DNA of 17,007 nucleotides from Mariprofundaceae bacterium (lineage in GTDB: Bacteria > Pseudomonadota > Zetaproteobacteria > Mariprofundales > Mariprofundaceae): positions 1-17,007 of the forward strand of contig JAUZQS010000189.1 of NCBI GenBank assembly GCA_030950875.1, given 5' to 3'. This document shows positions 7,852 to 15,556 of the stretch, piece after piece. Every line of letters starts with the position of its first letter. Within the stretch, counting starts at the first letter, position 1. A program made the translations under genes and the position numbers. The notes under the pieces were generated by a model. The model made no database searches and was not told the DNA's origin. It saw only the letters and a program-made list of their open reading frames with translations.

Positions 7852-9794
7852 TTTTTCACTCCTTTAGCGTTTTTTTCTACATGTTGTTGCTGGTATTGGT
7901 ATAAGAATTTCCTGCGCAATAGGCCACCTGGATCATCTGGGATACGCCGTATGGACTGATCAAAAGCTTGTTGAGATTCAAGTTTTTTCATCTCATCCGG
8001 TGATAGCGCATGTTGTAGCGGCTTTTTACCCGTGTGCTTTTGCATATTCTTATTCTCTTGCACAGCTTTTTTGCCTTTTTGAGCCTGCTTTGGTTTAGAT
8101 GAGTCTGTGTGTTTTCCTTGTTTTAAGTCGGTTGGGTGTTGTGCTGATGATTTTTTATGCTGTTGATTTGAATTCTTATCAGAGGCTGATTGCTTGGAAG
8201 ATTTTTTATCATCCATGTTTTTTTCTTGTTTGGAGTCATTTGAGTGTTGTGATGATGATTTTTCTTGCTGTTGGTTTGAATTCTTCTTAGCGGCTGATTG
8301 CTTTGAAGATTTTTTATCATGGGTATTTTTTTTATTGCCTTTAGAACCTTGAGCTTGTTGTTTATGATCTGAATGGTCTTTTTTATTTTGATTATTGGAA
8401 TTATTTTTTTTAGATGATTGTTGTTTTTTTAGTTTTTCTAATAAATCTTCATTTGCCTTGGCATCAAGGTATTCAGGATGGCTTTCTAATATTTTCTTAT
8501 AAATTAAGATAGCCTTATCAAGCTGGCCTAAATGAGCTAAGGCATTGGCATGATTGTAAAGGTCATCAACTGTGGGCTTGGTAATACTATGAAAATCTTT
8601 TTCAGCGGCAGTATAATTTTTAGCTTTATAATATGCACTCGATTTCCATGCAGGATTTTCAAATACTTTGGCAGCTTGTGCATATTTTTTATCATGCATC
8701 AAGACTTCGCCTAGGTTATCTTTGGTTTGCCAAAGCTCATCCCAACTTTGAGCATGAACTGTTTGGGGTTGAATACCTAAACACAAGATAACGATTAAAA
8801 GCCCGCGCCGAAAACCCATGAGTGCCAAGGGAATGATTAAAAACAATAAATATGGGCCTTCTTCATGCCAAATATCATAGGTGTGATGTTTGCTTTGGCT
8901 GACATCATCATTGAAGATGGCAGGCTTGAGTTGTGGCAATAGTTCTTGAATATCAGTTTGATCTAAAGTGAGTTTATGAAAAAAACCATGACCAAGTTTG
9001 GCTAGTTTTTGCAAACGATCTTTGCGCAAAGATGCAATCACGATATTGCCTTGTTGATCTGTAACAAAACCTTCTGTTGGGGTCGGAATAGGTGCACCTT
9101 GCTCTGTGCCGATGCCGATTACATCGATACGGTGGCCTGCTTGAGTGAGTTGTTTTAATACTGCATCTGTGAATTGATCTGAATCAGTAATTACTAATAC
9201 GACGCCATGTTGGATACTGCTTTGTTTAAATAGTTTTAGGGCTTGCTGCAAAGCAGTATCTATATTGCCACCTTGTACAGGCATCATATCTGTCGAGAGC
9301 TCTTGCAACTGAGATAAAATAGTTTGTTTGTCTTCGGTGAGAGGCGTGACGACATGGGCAGAACCAGCAAAAGCAATGAGGGCAGTTTGCCCTTCTTTGC
9401 GCATATTTAATAGATCAATGAGTTTCTCTTTAGCCCGTATTAGACGACTGGGTTTGATATCTTCGGCATCCATTGAAAGAGATAAGTCCATTAAGACGAC
9501 AAGTGCTGATGTGGGCTGATACAAGGGTTGTGGAAGTTGTCGCCAAACAGGCCCTGCTAATGCAGTAATGATGCAAATGCCTGCGATGCCAATGACCCAA
9601 ACATGGCGTTGTGAAGTAGGGGTGGGGCCAGAATTAAATTGTAAATAATTCAACAACTCAGCAGAGCAGACCTTTTGCCATGCCCCCCAAACTGGGCTTA
9701 ATTGTTTAAGTTGATAGATAAGCCCAGCCAATACGATAAGCAGGAGAAATGCCCCAGGGCGCAAGAAATGAAAATTTATTAAAAAGTTATCCAT
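7845..9794 (-). CDS. batB: BatB-BatC fusion: VWA-domain membrane protein with TPR and low-complexity tail
   Basis: Numbered from the ATG at 9794 (649 aa). Two N-terminal membrane segments (about 11-28 and 66-82) precede a von Willebrand A domain with MIDAS Asp103-x-Ser105-x-Ser107 (DLSLSMD) and ITDSDQ near 202-207. Two more hydrophobic segments lie at about 314-345, then TPR-like helices (345-455, including DLYNHANALAHLGQLDKAILIYKKIL). A Lys/Ser/Gln/Asn-rich stretch follows (about 456-590), and the tail has the conserved DPGGLLRRKFLYQYQQ. The BatB and BatC parts are one chain, as in many gammaproteobacteria. An earlier ATG at 9800 forms an ATGA overlap with batA, and a TTG at 9815 is also in frame. 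I prefer 9794 because GGGG lies 6 bp upstream and the protein then begins just before NFHFLRP. The tail contains a 36-residue tandem duplication. Confidence 0.92.
   Translation of the reverse strand: MDNFLINFHFLRPGAFLLLIVLAGLIYQLKQLSPVWGAWQKVCSAELLNYLQFNSGPTPTSQRHVWVIGIAGICIITALAGPVWRQLPQPLYQPTSALVVLMDLSLSMDAEDIKPSRLIRAKEKLIDLLNMRKEGQTALIAFAGSAHVVTPLTEDKQTILSQLQELSTDMMPVQGGNIDTALQQALKLFKQSSIQHGVVLVITDSDQFTDAVLKQLTQAGHRIDVIGIGTEQGAPIPTPTEGFVTDQQGNIVIASLRKDRLQKLAKLGHGFFHKLTLDQTDIQELLPQLKPAIFNDDVSQSKHHTYDIWHEEGPYLLFLIIPLALMGFRRGLLIVILCLGIQPQTVHAQSWDELWQTKDNLGEVLMHDKKYAQAAKVFENPAWKSSAYYKAKNYTAAEKDFHSITKPTVDDLYNHANALAHLGQLDKAILIYKKILESHPEYLDAKANEDLLEKLKKQQSSKKNNSNNQNKKDHSDHKQQAQGSKGNKKNTHDKKSSKQSAAKKNSNQQQEKSSSQHSNDSKQEKNMDDKKSSKQSASDKNSNQQHKKSSAQHPTDLKQGKHTDSSKPKQAQKGKKAVQENKNMQKHTGKKPLQHALSPDEMKKLESQQAFDQSIRRIPDDPGGLLRRKFLYQYQQQHVEKNAKGVKKW
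8100..8315 (-). repeat. 108-bp tandem duplication inside the batB-C low-complexity region
   Basis: Two adjacent 36-codon units, 8208-8315 and 8100-8207 on the - strand, encode closely similar peptides. Both begin KKSSKQSA, share KNSNQQ at the same offset, then KSS/KSSAQH-like text, then KQ.K near the end. Both the protein and the DNA are similar, which points to a fairly recent in-frame slip or unequal recombination. The surrounding text is rich in Lys, Ser, Gln, Asn and His and is probably disordered. Confidence 0.8.
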
Positions 9795-9796
9795 GC

Positions 9797-10783
9797 TCAT
9801 CCCCGTTGTCGCCAAAGCAGCACAAACAAGGCCAATAGGCTTGCCAGCCCGAGCGGGTAGATAAAAAGAGATTCAATAGGACGAAAAGTCTCTGTATCAC
9901 GAACGGTTGGTTCAAACTTGTCAATAAGTGCATAAATCTTTTTTAGTTCAGCTGTATCATGGGCTCGGAAATATTGGCCACCCGTTTCTTTTGCAATGGA
10001 TCTTAGCATTGCTTCATCTAAATCAGCCGAAGGGTTGACTGTTTGTGTGCCAAAAAATGATTCGACCTCCATGGAACTAGAACCTATGCCAATGGTGTAA
10101 ATATGTAGGCCTATTTTTTTAGCCAAGGCAACACCTTCTTCAGGGCTAAGCACACCCGCTGTATTAACGCCATCAGTGAGTAAAATAAGCACCAGCTTTG
10201 ATACATCTTTTTTATCTTTCAAGCGTTTTACAGCCAAACCAATGGCATCGCCAATGGCTGTTTTCTTGCCTGCTAAACCGATGAAAGATTCTTGTAAAAA
10301 TGTATTAACAGTGGTGCGATCAAAGCTTAATGGGGCTTGTAAATAAGCTTGAGAACCAAATAAAATAAGCCCAATACGATCGCCTTTGCGGCGTTGTATA
10401 AAATCACCTGCGATCTGTTTGGTTGCTGTTAAACGGTCAACATGCTTACCTTGTAAAGTAAAATCTTTAATTTGCATGCTGCCTGATAAATCCACAGCCA
10501 ACATGATATCGCGACCACTACGAGGTATATCTATAGAATCTCCCAGCCATTGCGGGCGAGCGGCAGATAGGATTAGTAAACACCAAGCGATTGCTGCGAA
10601 CCATAAAAGCATCGAATGCTTAGAATTTATGTCTGAATCTTGATGACTGGCCATGCGGAAATCATTAGCAAAAGGCACATATAAGCCATGTTGGGGTGAT
10701 TTCTTAATCGCAGGAGCGAAGCGATAAATTAGCCATGGCAAAGGCAAAAGGGTAAATATCCAAGGCAAAGCAACTTCAAACAT
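9797..10783 (-). CDS. batA: BatA: VWA-domain membrane protein
   Basis: A 328-aa protein with membrane segments near residues 4-20 and 57-75, and a C-terminal one at about 306-323, bracketing a von Willebrand A domain. The metal ion-dependent adhesion site is complete: Asp98-x-Ser100-x-Ser102 (AVDLSGSM), Thr175 (KKTAIGDAIG), and Asp204 in LLTDGVNTAG. This is the pattern of the BatA half of the Bat operon, expected to sit in the inner membrane with its VWA domain in protein-protein contact with BatB. The start overlaps the DUF4381 gene by 8 bp, and its stop overlaps the start region of batB-C (ATGA), so it is tightly coupled on both sides. Confidence 0.93.
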   Translation of the reverse strand: MFEVALPWIFTLLPLPWLIYRFAPAIKKSPQHGLYVPFANDFRMASHQDSDINSKHSMLLWFAAIAWCLLILSAARPQWLGDSIDIPRSGRDIMLAVDLSGSMQIKDFTLQGKHVDRLTATKQIAGDFIQRRKGDRIGLILFGSQAYLQAPLSFDRTTVNTFLQESFIGLAGKKTAIGDAIGLAVKRLKDKKDVSKLVLILLTDGVNTAGVLSPEEGVALAKKIGLHIYTIGIGSSSMEVESFFGTQTVNPSADLDEAMLRSIAKETGGQYFRAHDTAELKKIYALIDKFEPTVRDTETFRPIESLFIYPLGLASLLALFVLLWRQRG

Positions 10784-11321
10784 GTTGTTTAACCACCATA
10801 TTCAACCATTTTTTACAGATATCAAATAATATTTCACTGTCTTGTTGCATGTTTACACCCAGTTGTTGGCGATATGCGCCTGTTTTTAATAGCTCTGCAA
10901 TATGCGTGGAGGTGAACGATGGCGTGGGTTTATTTCCTTGCCATGTATTATCTAAGAATTGTAGCCATGCATCTTGAATCAAACCTTGCGTCTGCTCTGT
11001 TTTAAATACAGTCATAGAAACACGCCGTAAAAGAGTCGATAGATTCGCAACCAGTGCCAGGCTGTCGTGCGTTTGCGTATAATGATCTTCGATACGCTGT
11101 GTTTCATCTTGGATGGATTTCTTTAGTATTTTCTTGGCTGTTTTTTTCTGATGCCATGCACGCATACGGGGCCACAATAGTATGCCAAAGAGTATTAAAA
11201 ATATACCGATGCCAATCACTAAATACCAGCCAAGTGCTAATTGCCACCAAGCTTCAGGTGCAGGCATGTGAATATCTTTAAGCTTATTGAGTGCGTTTTC
11301 AAGCTGGTTTAAATCACCCAT
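10776..11321 (-). CDS. DUF4381 family membrane protein of the Bat operon
   Basis: A 181-aa protein with a short N-terminal segment (LNKLKDIHMPAPEAWWQLALGW, typical of DUF4381), one transmembrane helix at about 31-50, and a basic, helical cytoplasmic domain (residues 51-181) with no recognisable catalytic motif. The family is found between DUF58 and batA genes in proteobacterial Bat operons and is presumed to belong to the same envelope complex. Its start lies 13 bp inside the DUF58 gene with GGGAG a few bases upstream, and its end overlaps batA by 8 bp. Its precise role is unknown. Confidence 0.85.
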   Translation of the reverse strand: MGDLNQLENALNKLKDIHMPAPEAWWQLALGWYLVIGIGIFLILFGILLWPRMRAWHQKKTAKKILKKSIQDETQRIEDHYTQTHDSLALVANLSTLLRRVSMTVFKTEQTQGLIQDAWLQFLDNTWQGNKPTPSFTSTHIAELLKTGAYRQQLGVNMQQDSEILFDICKKWLNMVVKQHV

Positions 11322-12235
11322 AAACGCTCCCGAATAGATTCTGTGACATCATCGGTTGTTTTTAAATGGATAAGATGAATGCCATACTTTTTTTGCAAAT
11401 TTTGTAGTTGTTGCATGCGCTCCTTGTACTGCATTTCCAAGGCTGATTGAACATTGTGATTGGCATGACATATAAAATGTGTTTTACCATCAAAGATGGG
11501 AAAGTCTCCTGCGGCAGGGAATTGCATCTCAATGGGGTCATGGATACTGATCAAGACCACATCATTATGGCGAGCTAACAAAGCAAGGTTGGCGATACTT
11601 GCATCATTAAGACCTCGAAAATCACTCAATATGTAAATTAAACTACCTGTCTTGCTAACATATCGCAGCCGCATGGTGGTTGCTTCTAAGCATGTTGATT
11701 CCACCTCGGGTTGCTGGTGTTGCCAAATGTTGGCGTGGCAGCAGGCATGTAAAAATTTCAATACACCTTTACGACCACGGGCAGGCTTAATTTCTTGATG
11801 TTCTTGATCGGAAAAAAGCCAGCCGCCTAAGCGATCACCATGCGCAATACTATGCCATGCAAGCAAAGCTGCTGCTTGTGTTGCAAGCACAGATTTGAGG
11901 CAGCCTTGCGTAGCAAAAAACATAGCTTGACGATAATCAAGGCAGATCAACACAGGCCGCTCGCGTTCTTCACGGAAAATTTTGGTGTGGGGGATACCTT
12001 TGCGAGCCGTGACTTTCCAATCAATACTGGATACATCATCACCAGCTTGATAAACACGGACTTCATCGAATTCCATGCCGCGCCCACGCAAACGCGATAT
12101 ATGCGCACCACTTAAAGGAGAGCGGATATGCTTGCGGCGCACAGCAATTTCAGAGACTTGGCATTGCAGTGAAATGAGTTGTTGCAAATCAAGTTCAGTG
12201 GCGGAATGTCGCACTGTGTTTTTTAGCATTGGCAT
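11309..12235 (-). CDS. DUF58 domain protein of the Bat operon
   Basis: A 308-aa protein with the DUF58 signature at residues 51-97: GRGMEFDEVRVYQAGDDV, IDWKVTAR, PHTK and FREERERPV. Next comes a degenerate VWA-like start, CLDYRQAMFF, where only the first Asp of a metal site remains. DUF58 proteins nearly always pair with a MoxR ATPase, and here the moxR stop abuts this start directly (TAAATG). No membrane segment is obvious, so it is probably cytoplasmic or peripheral. A second ATG two codons in is an alternative start. It overlaps DUF4381 by 13 bp at the other end. Confidence 0.92.
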   Translation of the reverse strand: MPMLKNTVRHSATELDLQQLISLQCQVSEIAVRRKHIRSPLSGAHISRLRGRGMEFDEVRVYQAGDDVSSIDWKVTARKGIPHTKIFREERERPVLICLDYRQAMFFATQGCLKSVLATQAAALLAWHSIAHGDRLGGWLFSDQEHQEIKPARGRKGVLKFLHACCHANIWQHQQPEVESTCLEATTMRLRYVSKTGSLIYILSDFRGLNDASIANLALLARHNDVVLISIHDPIEMQFPAAGDFPIFDGKTHFICHANHNVQSALEMQYKERMQQLQNLQKKYGIHLIHLKTTDDVTESIRERLWVI

Positions 12236-13198
12236 TTAAGGTACAGGAACCTCTGCAATCAGTTGATGGATGACATCATCAGAGCTTAATCCGATGGCCT
12301 CGGCCTCATAATTGAGCATCAAACGATGTCTTAAAACATCAAATGCCATACTTTGAATATCTTCAGGAGTCACAAAATCGCGGCCTGCGAGCCAAGCATG
12401 AGCTCTAGAACAGCGATCCAAAGCAATGGTGGCTCGCGGGCTTGCGCCGTATTGAATATGCTTTACAACACCTGTTTTTGTATGATTTGAGCGTGTCGCC
12501 ATGGTTAAACGAACGATATAATCTTCCAAAGCATCAGACACATGGATTTTAAGGGCTTCTTGACGAGCCGTCATCAACGTTTGTTGATTCAGTTGGCTGA
12601 CAGGATCTTCATCGGCTTTATTTTTATTCGCCTCTTGCCGTGATAATTGCAGGATTTTTCGCTCTGCCTCTGCATTGGGAGCTTCAATTGTGACATGCAG
12701 TAAAAAGCGATCCAGTTGAGCTTCTGGCAGTGGATAGGTGCCTTCTTGCTCAATTGGGTTTTGTGTTGCCATCACCAAAAATAGATCGGGCAAAGGATAA
12801 CTGACTCGACCAACAGTGATTTGACGCTCTGCCATAGCCTCAAGTAAGGCAGACTGCACCTTGGCTGGGGCGCGATTAATTTCATCAGCAAGGACTAAAT
12901 TATGGAATAACGGACCTTTTTGAAAGTGGAAAGTACCATCTTGTGGGCGATAAATTTCTATACCCGTTAAATCCGAAGGTAGTAAATCGGGTGTGAATTG
13001 AACGCGATGAAAATCACCTTCAATACCATCACTTAAGACTTTTATGGCACGTGTCTTTGCAAGACCTGGCGCGCCTTCCACCAATAAATGCCCATCGGCA
13101 AGCACTGCAATTAACAAGCGATTGGCTAAATGGGATTGCCCAATGATTTTTTGTTCCATCTGTTCTTGTAAGACTTGAAATGCGGAAAGTGCCGACAT
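12236..13198 (-). CDS. MoxR-family AAA+ ATPase
   Basis: A 320-aa AAA+ ATPase. Numbered from the ATG at 13198: Walker A GAPGLAKT at 42-49, Walker B LVLADEINRA around 101-110, sensor region ATQNPIEQEGTYPLPEAQLDRF with the Arg finger, and C-terminal lid motifs GASPRATIALDR and FVTPEDIQ. MoxR proteins are thought to act as chaperones that assemble or activate metal-binding VWA proteins, which fits BatA and BatB downstream. An in-frame TTG at 13222 is possible, but the ATG at 13198 has GGAG 6 bp upstream and is preferred. It is the first gene of the six-gene operon, with a candidate promoter at 13234-13261. Confidence 0.94.
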   Translation of the reverse strand: MSALSAFQVLQEQMEQKIIGQSHLANRLLIAVLADGHLLVEGAPGLAKTRAIKVLSDGIEGDFHRVQFTPDLLPSDLTGIEIYRPQDGTFHFQKGPLFHNLVLADEINRAPAKVQSALLEAMAERQITVGRVSYPLPDLFLVMATQNPIEQEGTYPLPEAQLDRFLLHVTIEAPNAEAERKILQLSRQEANKNKADEDPVSQLNQQTLMTARQEALKIHVSDALEDYIVRLTMATRSNHTKTGVVKHIQYGASPRATIALDRCSRAHAWLAGRDFVTPEDIQSMAFDVLRHRLMLNYEAEAIGLSSDDVIHQLIAEVPVP

Positions 13199-13233
13199 GC
13201 TAACTCCAGTGTATCTATTCAATCAATGTGCGC

Positions 13234-13261
13234 TTTATAAACTTGCCTATGTGAGGTTCAA
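13234..13261 (-). promoter_or_regulatory. Candidate sigma-70 promoter of the Bat operon
   Basis: On the - strand TTGAAC (13256-13261) and TATAAA (13234-13239) are separated by 16 bp, giving a start about 29 nt before the moxR ATG. The -10 box matches consensus at 5 of 6 positions and the -35 at 4 of 6. The position is reasonable. Confidence 0.5.
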
Positions 13262-13368
13262 GTGGAAATATTACACTGTCAGCGACTTTGATAAAATGCG
13301 GATAAATAGTTACCTTGTTTGTTTCTTAATAACGCAACATGATTATTTATGCCATAGCTTAAAAAAAC

Positions 13369-13400
13369 GTAACTATTCAGAACACCTAAAAAAACATCCT
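13369..13400 (+). repeat. 32-bp leader module in front of palindromic element D
   Basis: It begins GTAACTATTCAGAACACC, passes through an A-run, and ends ATCCT directly before copy D. The same arrangement (GTAACTATTC, then CC, an A-run, ATCCT, then GTAACT) occurs on the - strand in copy B at 6133-6103. Its first 12 bases form a perfect inverted repeat with the far end of copy D (13510-13521), so module plus D could itself move or fold as a 153-bp unit. Another solitary end, ATAGTTAC, lies upstream at 13306-13313. I see nothing else in 13262-13368. Confidence 0.6.
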
Positions 13401-13521
13401 GTAACTGTTCAGGTTGCCGCTTATTTTTCTGATGGCAAGGCAAAAAAGCGGAGCTTACTACTGTAAGTGAGCATTTTTTAACGCCGGCAGCAGGGAAATA
13501 AGGGGTGAGCTGAATAGTTAC
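13401..13521 (+). repeat. Palindromic intergenic element, copy D (121 bp)
   Basis: The best preserved full-length copy. The left end GTAACTGTTCAGGTTGC is identical to copy A; the right end is GGGGTGAGCTGAATAGTTAC. The arms pair along most of their length, and the middle is a perfect hairpin, CTTAC-TACT-GTAAG (13454-13467), at the geometric centre. It is in the divergent gap between the Bat operon and arsS, unlike the other copies, which lie at gene ends. The remaining 78 bp up to arsS hold no strong promoter match, so the arsS promoter may overlap this element. Orientation: forward. Confidence 0.87.
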
Positions 13522-13599
13522 CAAAACTGTAAGGTATTTATAAGCGAGGCGACTGCTGTCTCAAGACTGATTTCAATTTAAAATATGGAGTTATAACAC

Positions 13600-14553
13600 A
13601 TGCATGATTGCCGGCCTTTATTAGAGAAAACGGATTTCCCTGCCATTCGGCGCGGAAAATTAACAACGTTGCAAGTTAATTTGGGTTATTTATGCAATCA
13701 GACATGTGTACATTGCCATGTTGATGCTGGGCCTCGGCGTAAAGAAATTATGCAACGTGAAACAGTAGATACGATTCTTGATTTCTTACGTGCTTCAGAT
13801 GTCAAAACATTGGATTTAACAGGTGGTGCACCTGAAATGAATCCGCATTTCCGCTATCTGGTACATGAAGCTTGTCAACTGGGAATACAGGTGATTGACC
13901 GTTGTAACTTGACAATTTTAAGTGAGCCTGGCTATGAAGGTCTGGCAGAGTTCTTGGCTGAACATAAGGTGGAAGTTTCAGCTTCGCTACCGTGTTATTT
14001 GGGTGAAAATGTCGATGCACAGCGTGGTAAAGGTGTGTTTTCTGCAAGTATTGCGGGTCTTAAAGCGTTGAATGCTTTGGGTTATGGCATGGACGGTAGT
14101 AGTTTGATGTTAAACCTTGTTTACAATCCAACGGGGACATCGCTGCCGCCATCTCAACTTGAGCTGGAAATAGCTTACAAGAAAGAATTGAAAGAGCGTT
14201 TTGATATTGTGTTTAATCAACTATTCACCATTACCAACATGCCGATTAAACGCTTTGGTAGCTGGTTGATTTCAAAGGGTGAGTTTGAGGGTTATATGCA
14301 GCAATTGAAAGACAGCTACCAGCCTGCCAATGTGGATGGGGTTATGTGCCGTTCGCTGCTTAGTATTGATTGGCAGGGTTATGTTTATGATTGTGATTTT
14401 AATCAAATGCTTGATTTACCACTGCCAGGGAAAGCACAAACACATCTGTCTGAGTTGTTGCAAGAAAATGTAGAAGGGCTGCCGATTGCAATTATGGATC
14501 ATTGTTATGGTTGTACAGCAGGGCAAGGTTCAAGCTGTAGTGGGGCACTATAA
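13600..14553 (+). CDS. arsS: Arsenosugar biosynthesis radical SAM protein ArsS
   Basis: A 317-aa radical S-adenosylmethionine enzyme. The [4Fe-4S] site is Cys32-x3-Cys36-x2-Cys39 (YLCNQTCVHCHVDAGP), followed by the SAM-binding LDLTGGAPEMNP. The ArsS-type C-terminus is present: MCRSLLSIDWQGYVYDCDFNQML and the Cys-rich end DHCYGCTAGQGSSCSGAL. The family is linked to adding a 5'-deoxyadenosyl group to methylated arsenic on the way to arsenosugars, and the gene sits beside arsM here. The ATG has GGAG 9 bp upstream. Length and C-terminus look complete. The stop codon TAA falls inside the end of repeat element E (ATAATCA), in the same register as in batD. Confidence 0.93.
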   Translation: MHDCRPLLEKTDFPAIRRGKLTTLQVNLGYLCNQTCVHCHVDAGPRRKEIMQRETVDTILDFLRASDVKTLDLTGGAPEMNPHFRYLVHEACQLGIQVIDRCNLTILSEPGYEGLAEFLAEHKVEVSASLPCYLGENVDAQRGKGVFSASIAGLKALNALGYGMDGSSLMLNLVYNPTGTSLPPSQLELEIAYKKELKERFDIVFNQLFTITNMPIKRFGSWLISKGEFEGYMQQLKDSYQPANVDGVMCRSLLSIDWQGYVYDCDFNQMLDLPLPGKAQTHLSELLQENVEGLPIAIMDHCYGCTAGQGSSCSGAL

Positions 14554-14670
14554 TCACCCATATTAGCACTGTTTTTCTCGATGCCTGTGTTGAAAAATAC
14601 TCACTTACGAATGTACGCTTGGCTTTTTCATCTTGCTCTAAAAAAAAATAGCACTAACCTGAATGATTAT
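14550..14670 (-). repeat. Palindromic intergenic element, copy E (diverged, 121 bp)
   Basis: The outer ends are ATAATCA (14550-14556) and TGATTAT (14664-14670), giving a total length the same as copy D. The core, read on the - strand, aligns with D and F: GAAAAAGC, a hairpin at 14604-14617 (CTTAC-GAAT-GTACG, 4 of 5 pairs), GTGAG, then a T-run and CAAC. Its right end CACTAACCTGAATGATTAT carries the 'AACCTGAA' mark of the left-type end, so it is in reverse orientation. It occupies most of the 159-bp arsS-arsM gap and overlaps the arsS stop codon. Confidence 0.75.
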
Positions 14671-14712
14671 ATAAATAAAGTTACTGCATGATTAATGAAA
14701 TGAGGTGAAAAG

Positions 14713-15549
14713 ATGAGTGAAACAGTCGCGGATGATATTCGTCAGAATGTACGTGAATCCTATGCCGAGGTGGCGGAAGCCAGTAATGCTGGTAGTTGTT
14801 GTGGTGAAGTAGTCAGTTGTTGTGGAGTATCCGATGATACGGCGATTAATAGCTTGGTTTCTACGCGAATGGGTTATTCAGAAGACGACTTGTCCAATGT
14901 TCCCAGTGGTGCGGATATGGGTTTGGGGTGCGGTAATCCGCGTGCCATTGCCAGTTTAAAGCCTGGTGAAGTGGTTATGGATTTGGGAAGTGGCGGTGGT
15001 TTTGATGCCTTTCTGGCGGCCCATGAAGTGGGCGAATCAGGGCGTGTGATTGGTATTGACATGACACCTACGATGATTTCTAAAGCACGAAAAAATGCAG
15101 AAAAAGGGAAATTTTCACAGGTTGAATTTCGATTGGGTGAAATTGAACATCTTCCGGTAGCAGATAACACAGCTGATGTAATTATGTCCAACTGTGTGAT
15201 TAATTTGTCCCCTAATAAACCACAAGTGTTTCGCGATGCCTTTCGTGCCTTGAAAACAGGTGGGCGTTTGGCGATTTCTGATGTGGTTGCGACCTGTGAA
15301 ATGCCAGAAGAAATGAAAAATGACCCAGTATTACATGCGGGTTGTATGGCTGGAGCATCGATGGTGGATGATTTGATTGCCATGATCAAAGATGCCGGCT
15401 TTGAACAAGTTATAGTTGAACCAAAAGATGAAACACGTGAATTTATCCGTGACTGGGCACCGGGGCGCGGTGTTGAGGATTATGTTGTTTCGGCGCGTAT
15501 TGAAGCTGTGAAACCAGGGGGCTGTGGTGTATCTGTCACGCCATGCTGA
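14713..15549 (+). CDS. arsM: Arsenite S-adenosylmethionine methyltransferase ArsM
   Basis: A 278-aa class I methyltransferase of the ArsM family (EC 2.1.1.137), converting As(III) to methylated arsenicals in the cytoplasm. The SAM-binding motif I is VMDLGSGGGFDAFLAA (88-103), followed by GRVIGIDMTPTMISKARKNA. Arsenic-binding cysteines are visible: Cys73 (GLGCGNP), Cys161 (SNCVINL) and Cys211 (AGCMAGA). The 50-residue spacing of the last two equals that of the well-studied algal enzyme. An N-terminal pair of double cysteines (29-30 and 36-37) and a C-terminal CGVSVTPC add further thiols. AGGTGA lies just upstream of the ATG. It follows arsS with repeat element E between them, so the two could share a transcript. 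Confidence 0.95.
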   Translation: MSETVADDIRQNVRESYAEVAEASNAGSCCGEVVSCCGVSDDTAINSLVSTRMGYSEDDLSNVPSGADMGLGCGNPRAIASLKPGEVVMDLGSGGGFDAFLAAHEVGESGRVIGIDMTPTMISKARKNAEKGKFSQVEFRLGEIEHLPVADNTADVIMSNCVINLSPNKPQVFRDAFRALKTGGRLAISDVVATCEMPEEMKNDPVLHAGCMAGASMVDDLIAMIKDAGFEQVIVEPKDETREFIRDWAPGRGVEDYVVSARIEAVKPGGCGVSVTPC

Positions 15550-15556
15550 TTTTGAT

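Noticed and set aside
13197..13524. Open frames on both strands across the moxR-arsS gap (+ 13197-13466, - 13279-13524)
   Set aside because: They run through the palindromic repeat D and the candidate promoter, have no clear ribosome site and no recognisable protein features; they are by-products of the repeat sequence.
13522..13599. Riboswitch or ArsR operator before arsS
   Set aside because: No conserved aptamer or clear dyad operator is visible in these 78 bp, and only weak promoter-like text (TAAAAT near 13578) is present.
14679..14684. AGTTAC just after element E as a possible extra element end
   Set aside because: A 6-base match in AT-rich DNA with no paired end; most likely chance. 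A similar CAGTTACG inside the transposase gene (near 16878) is coding sequence.
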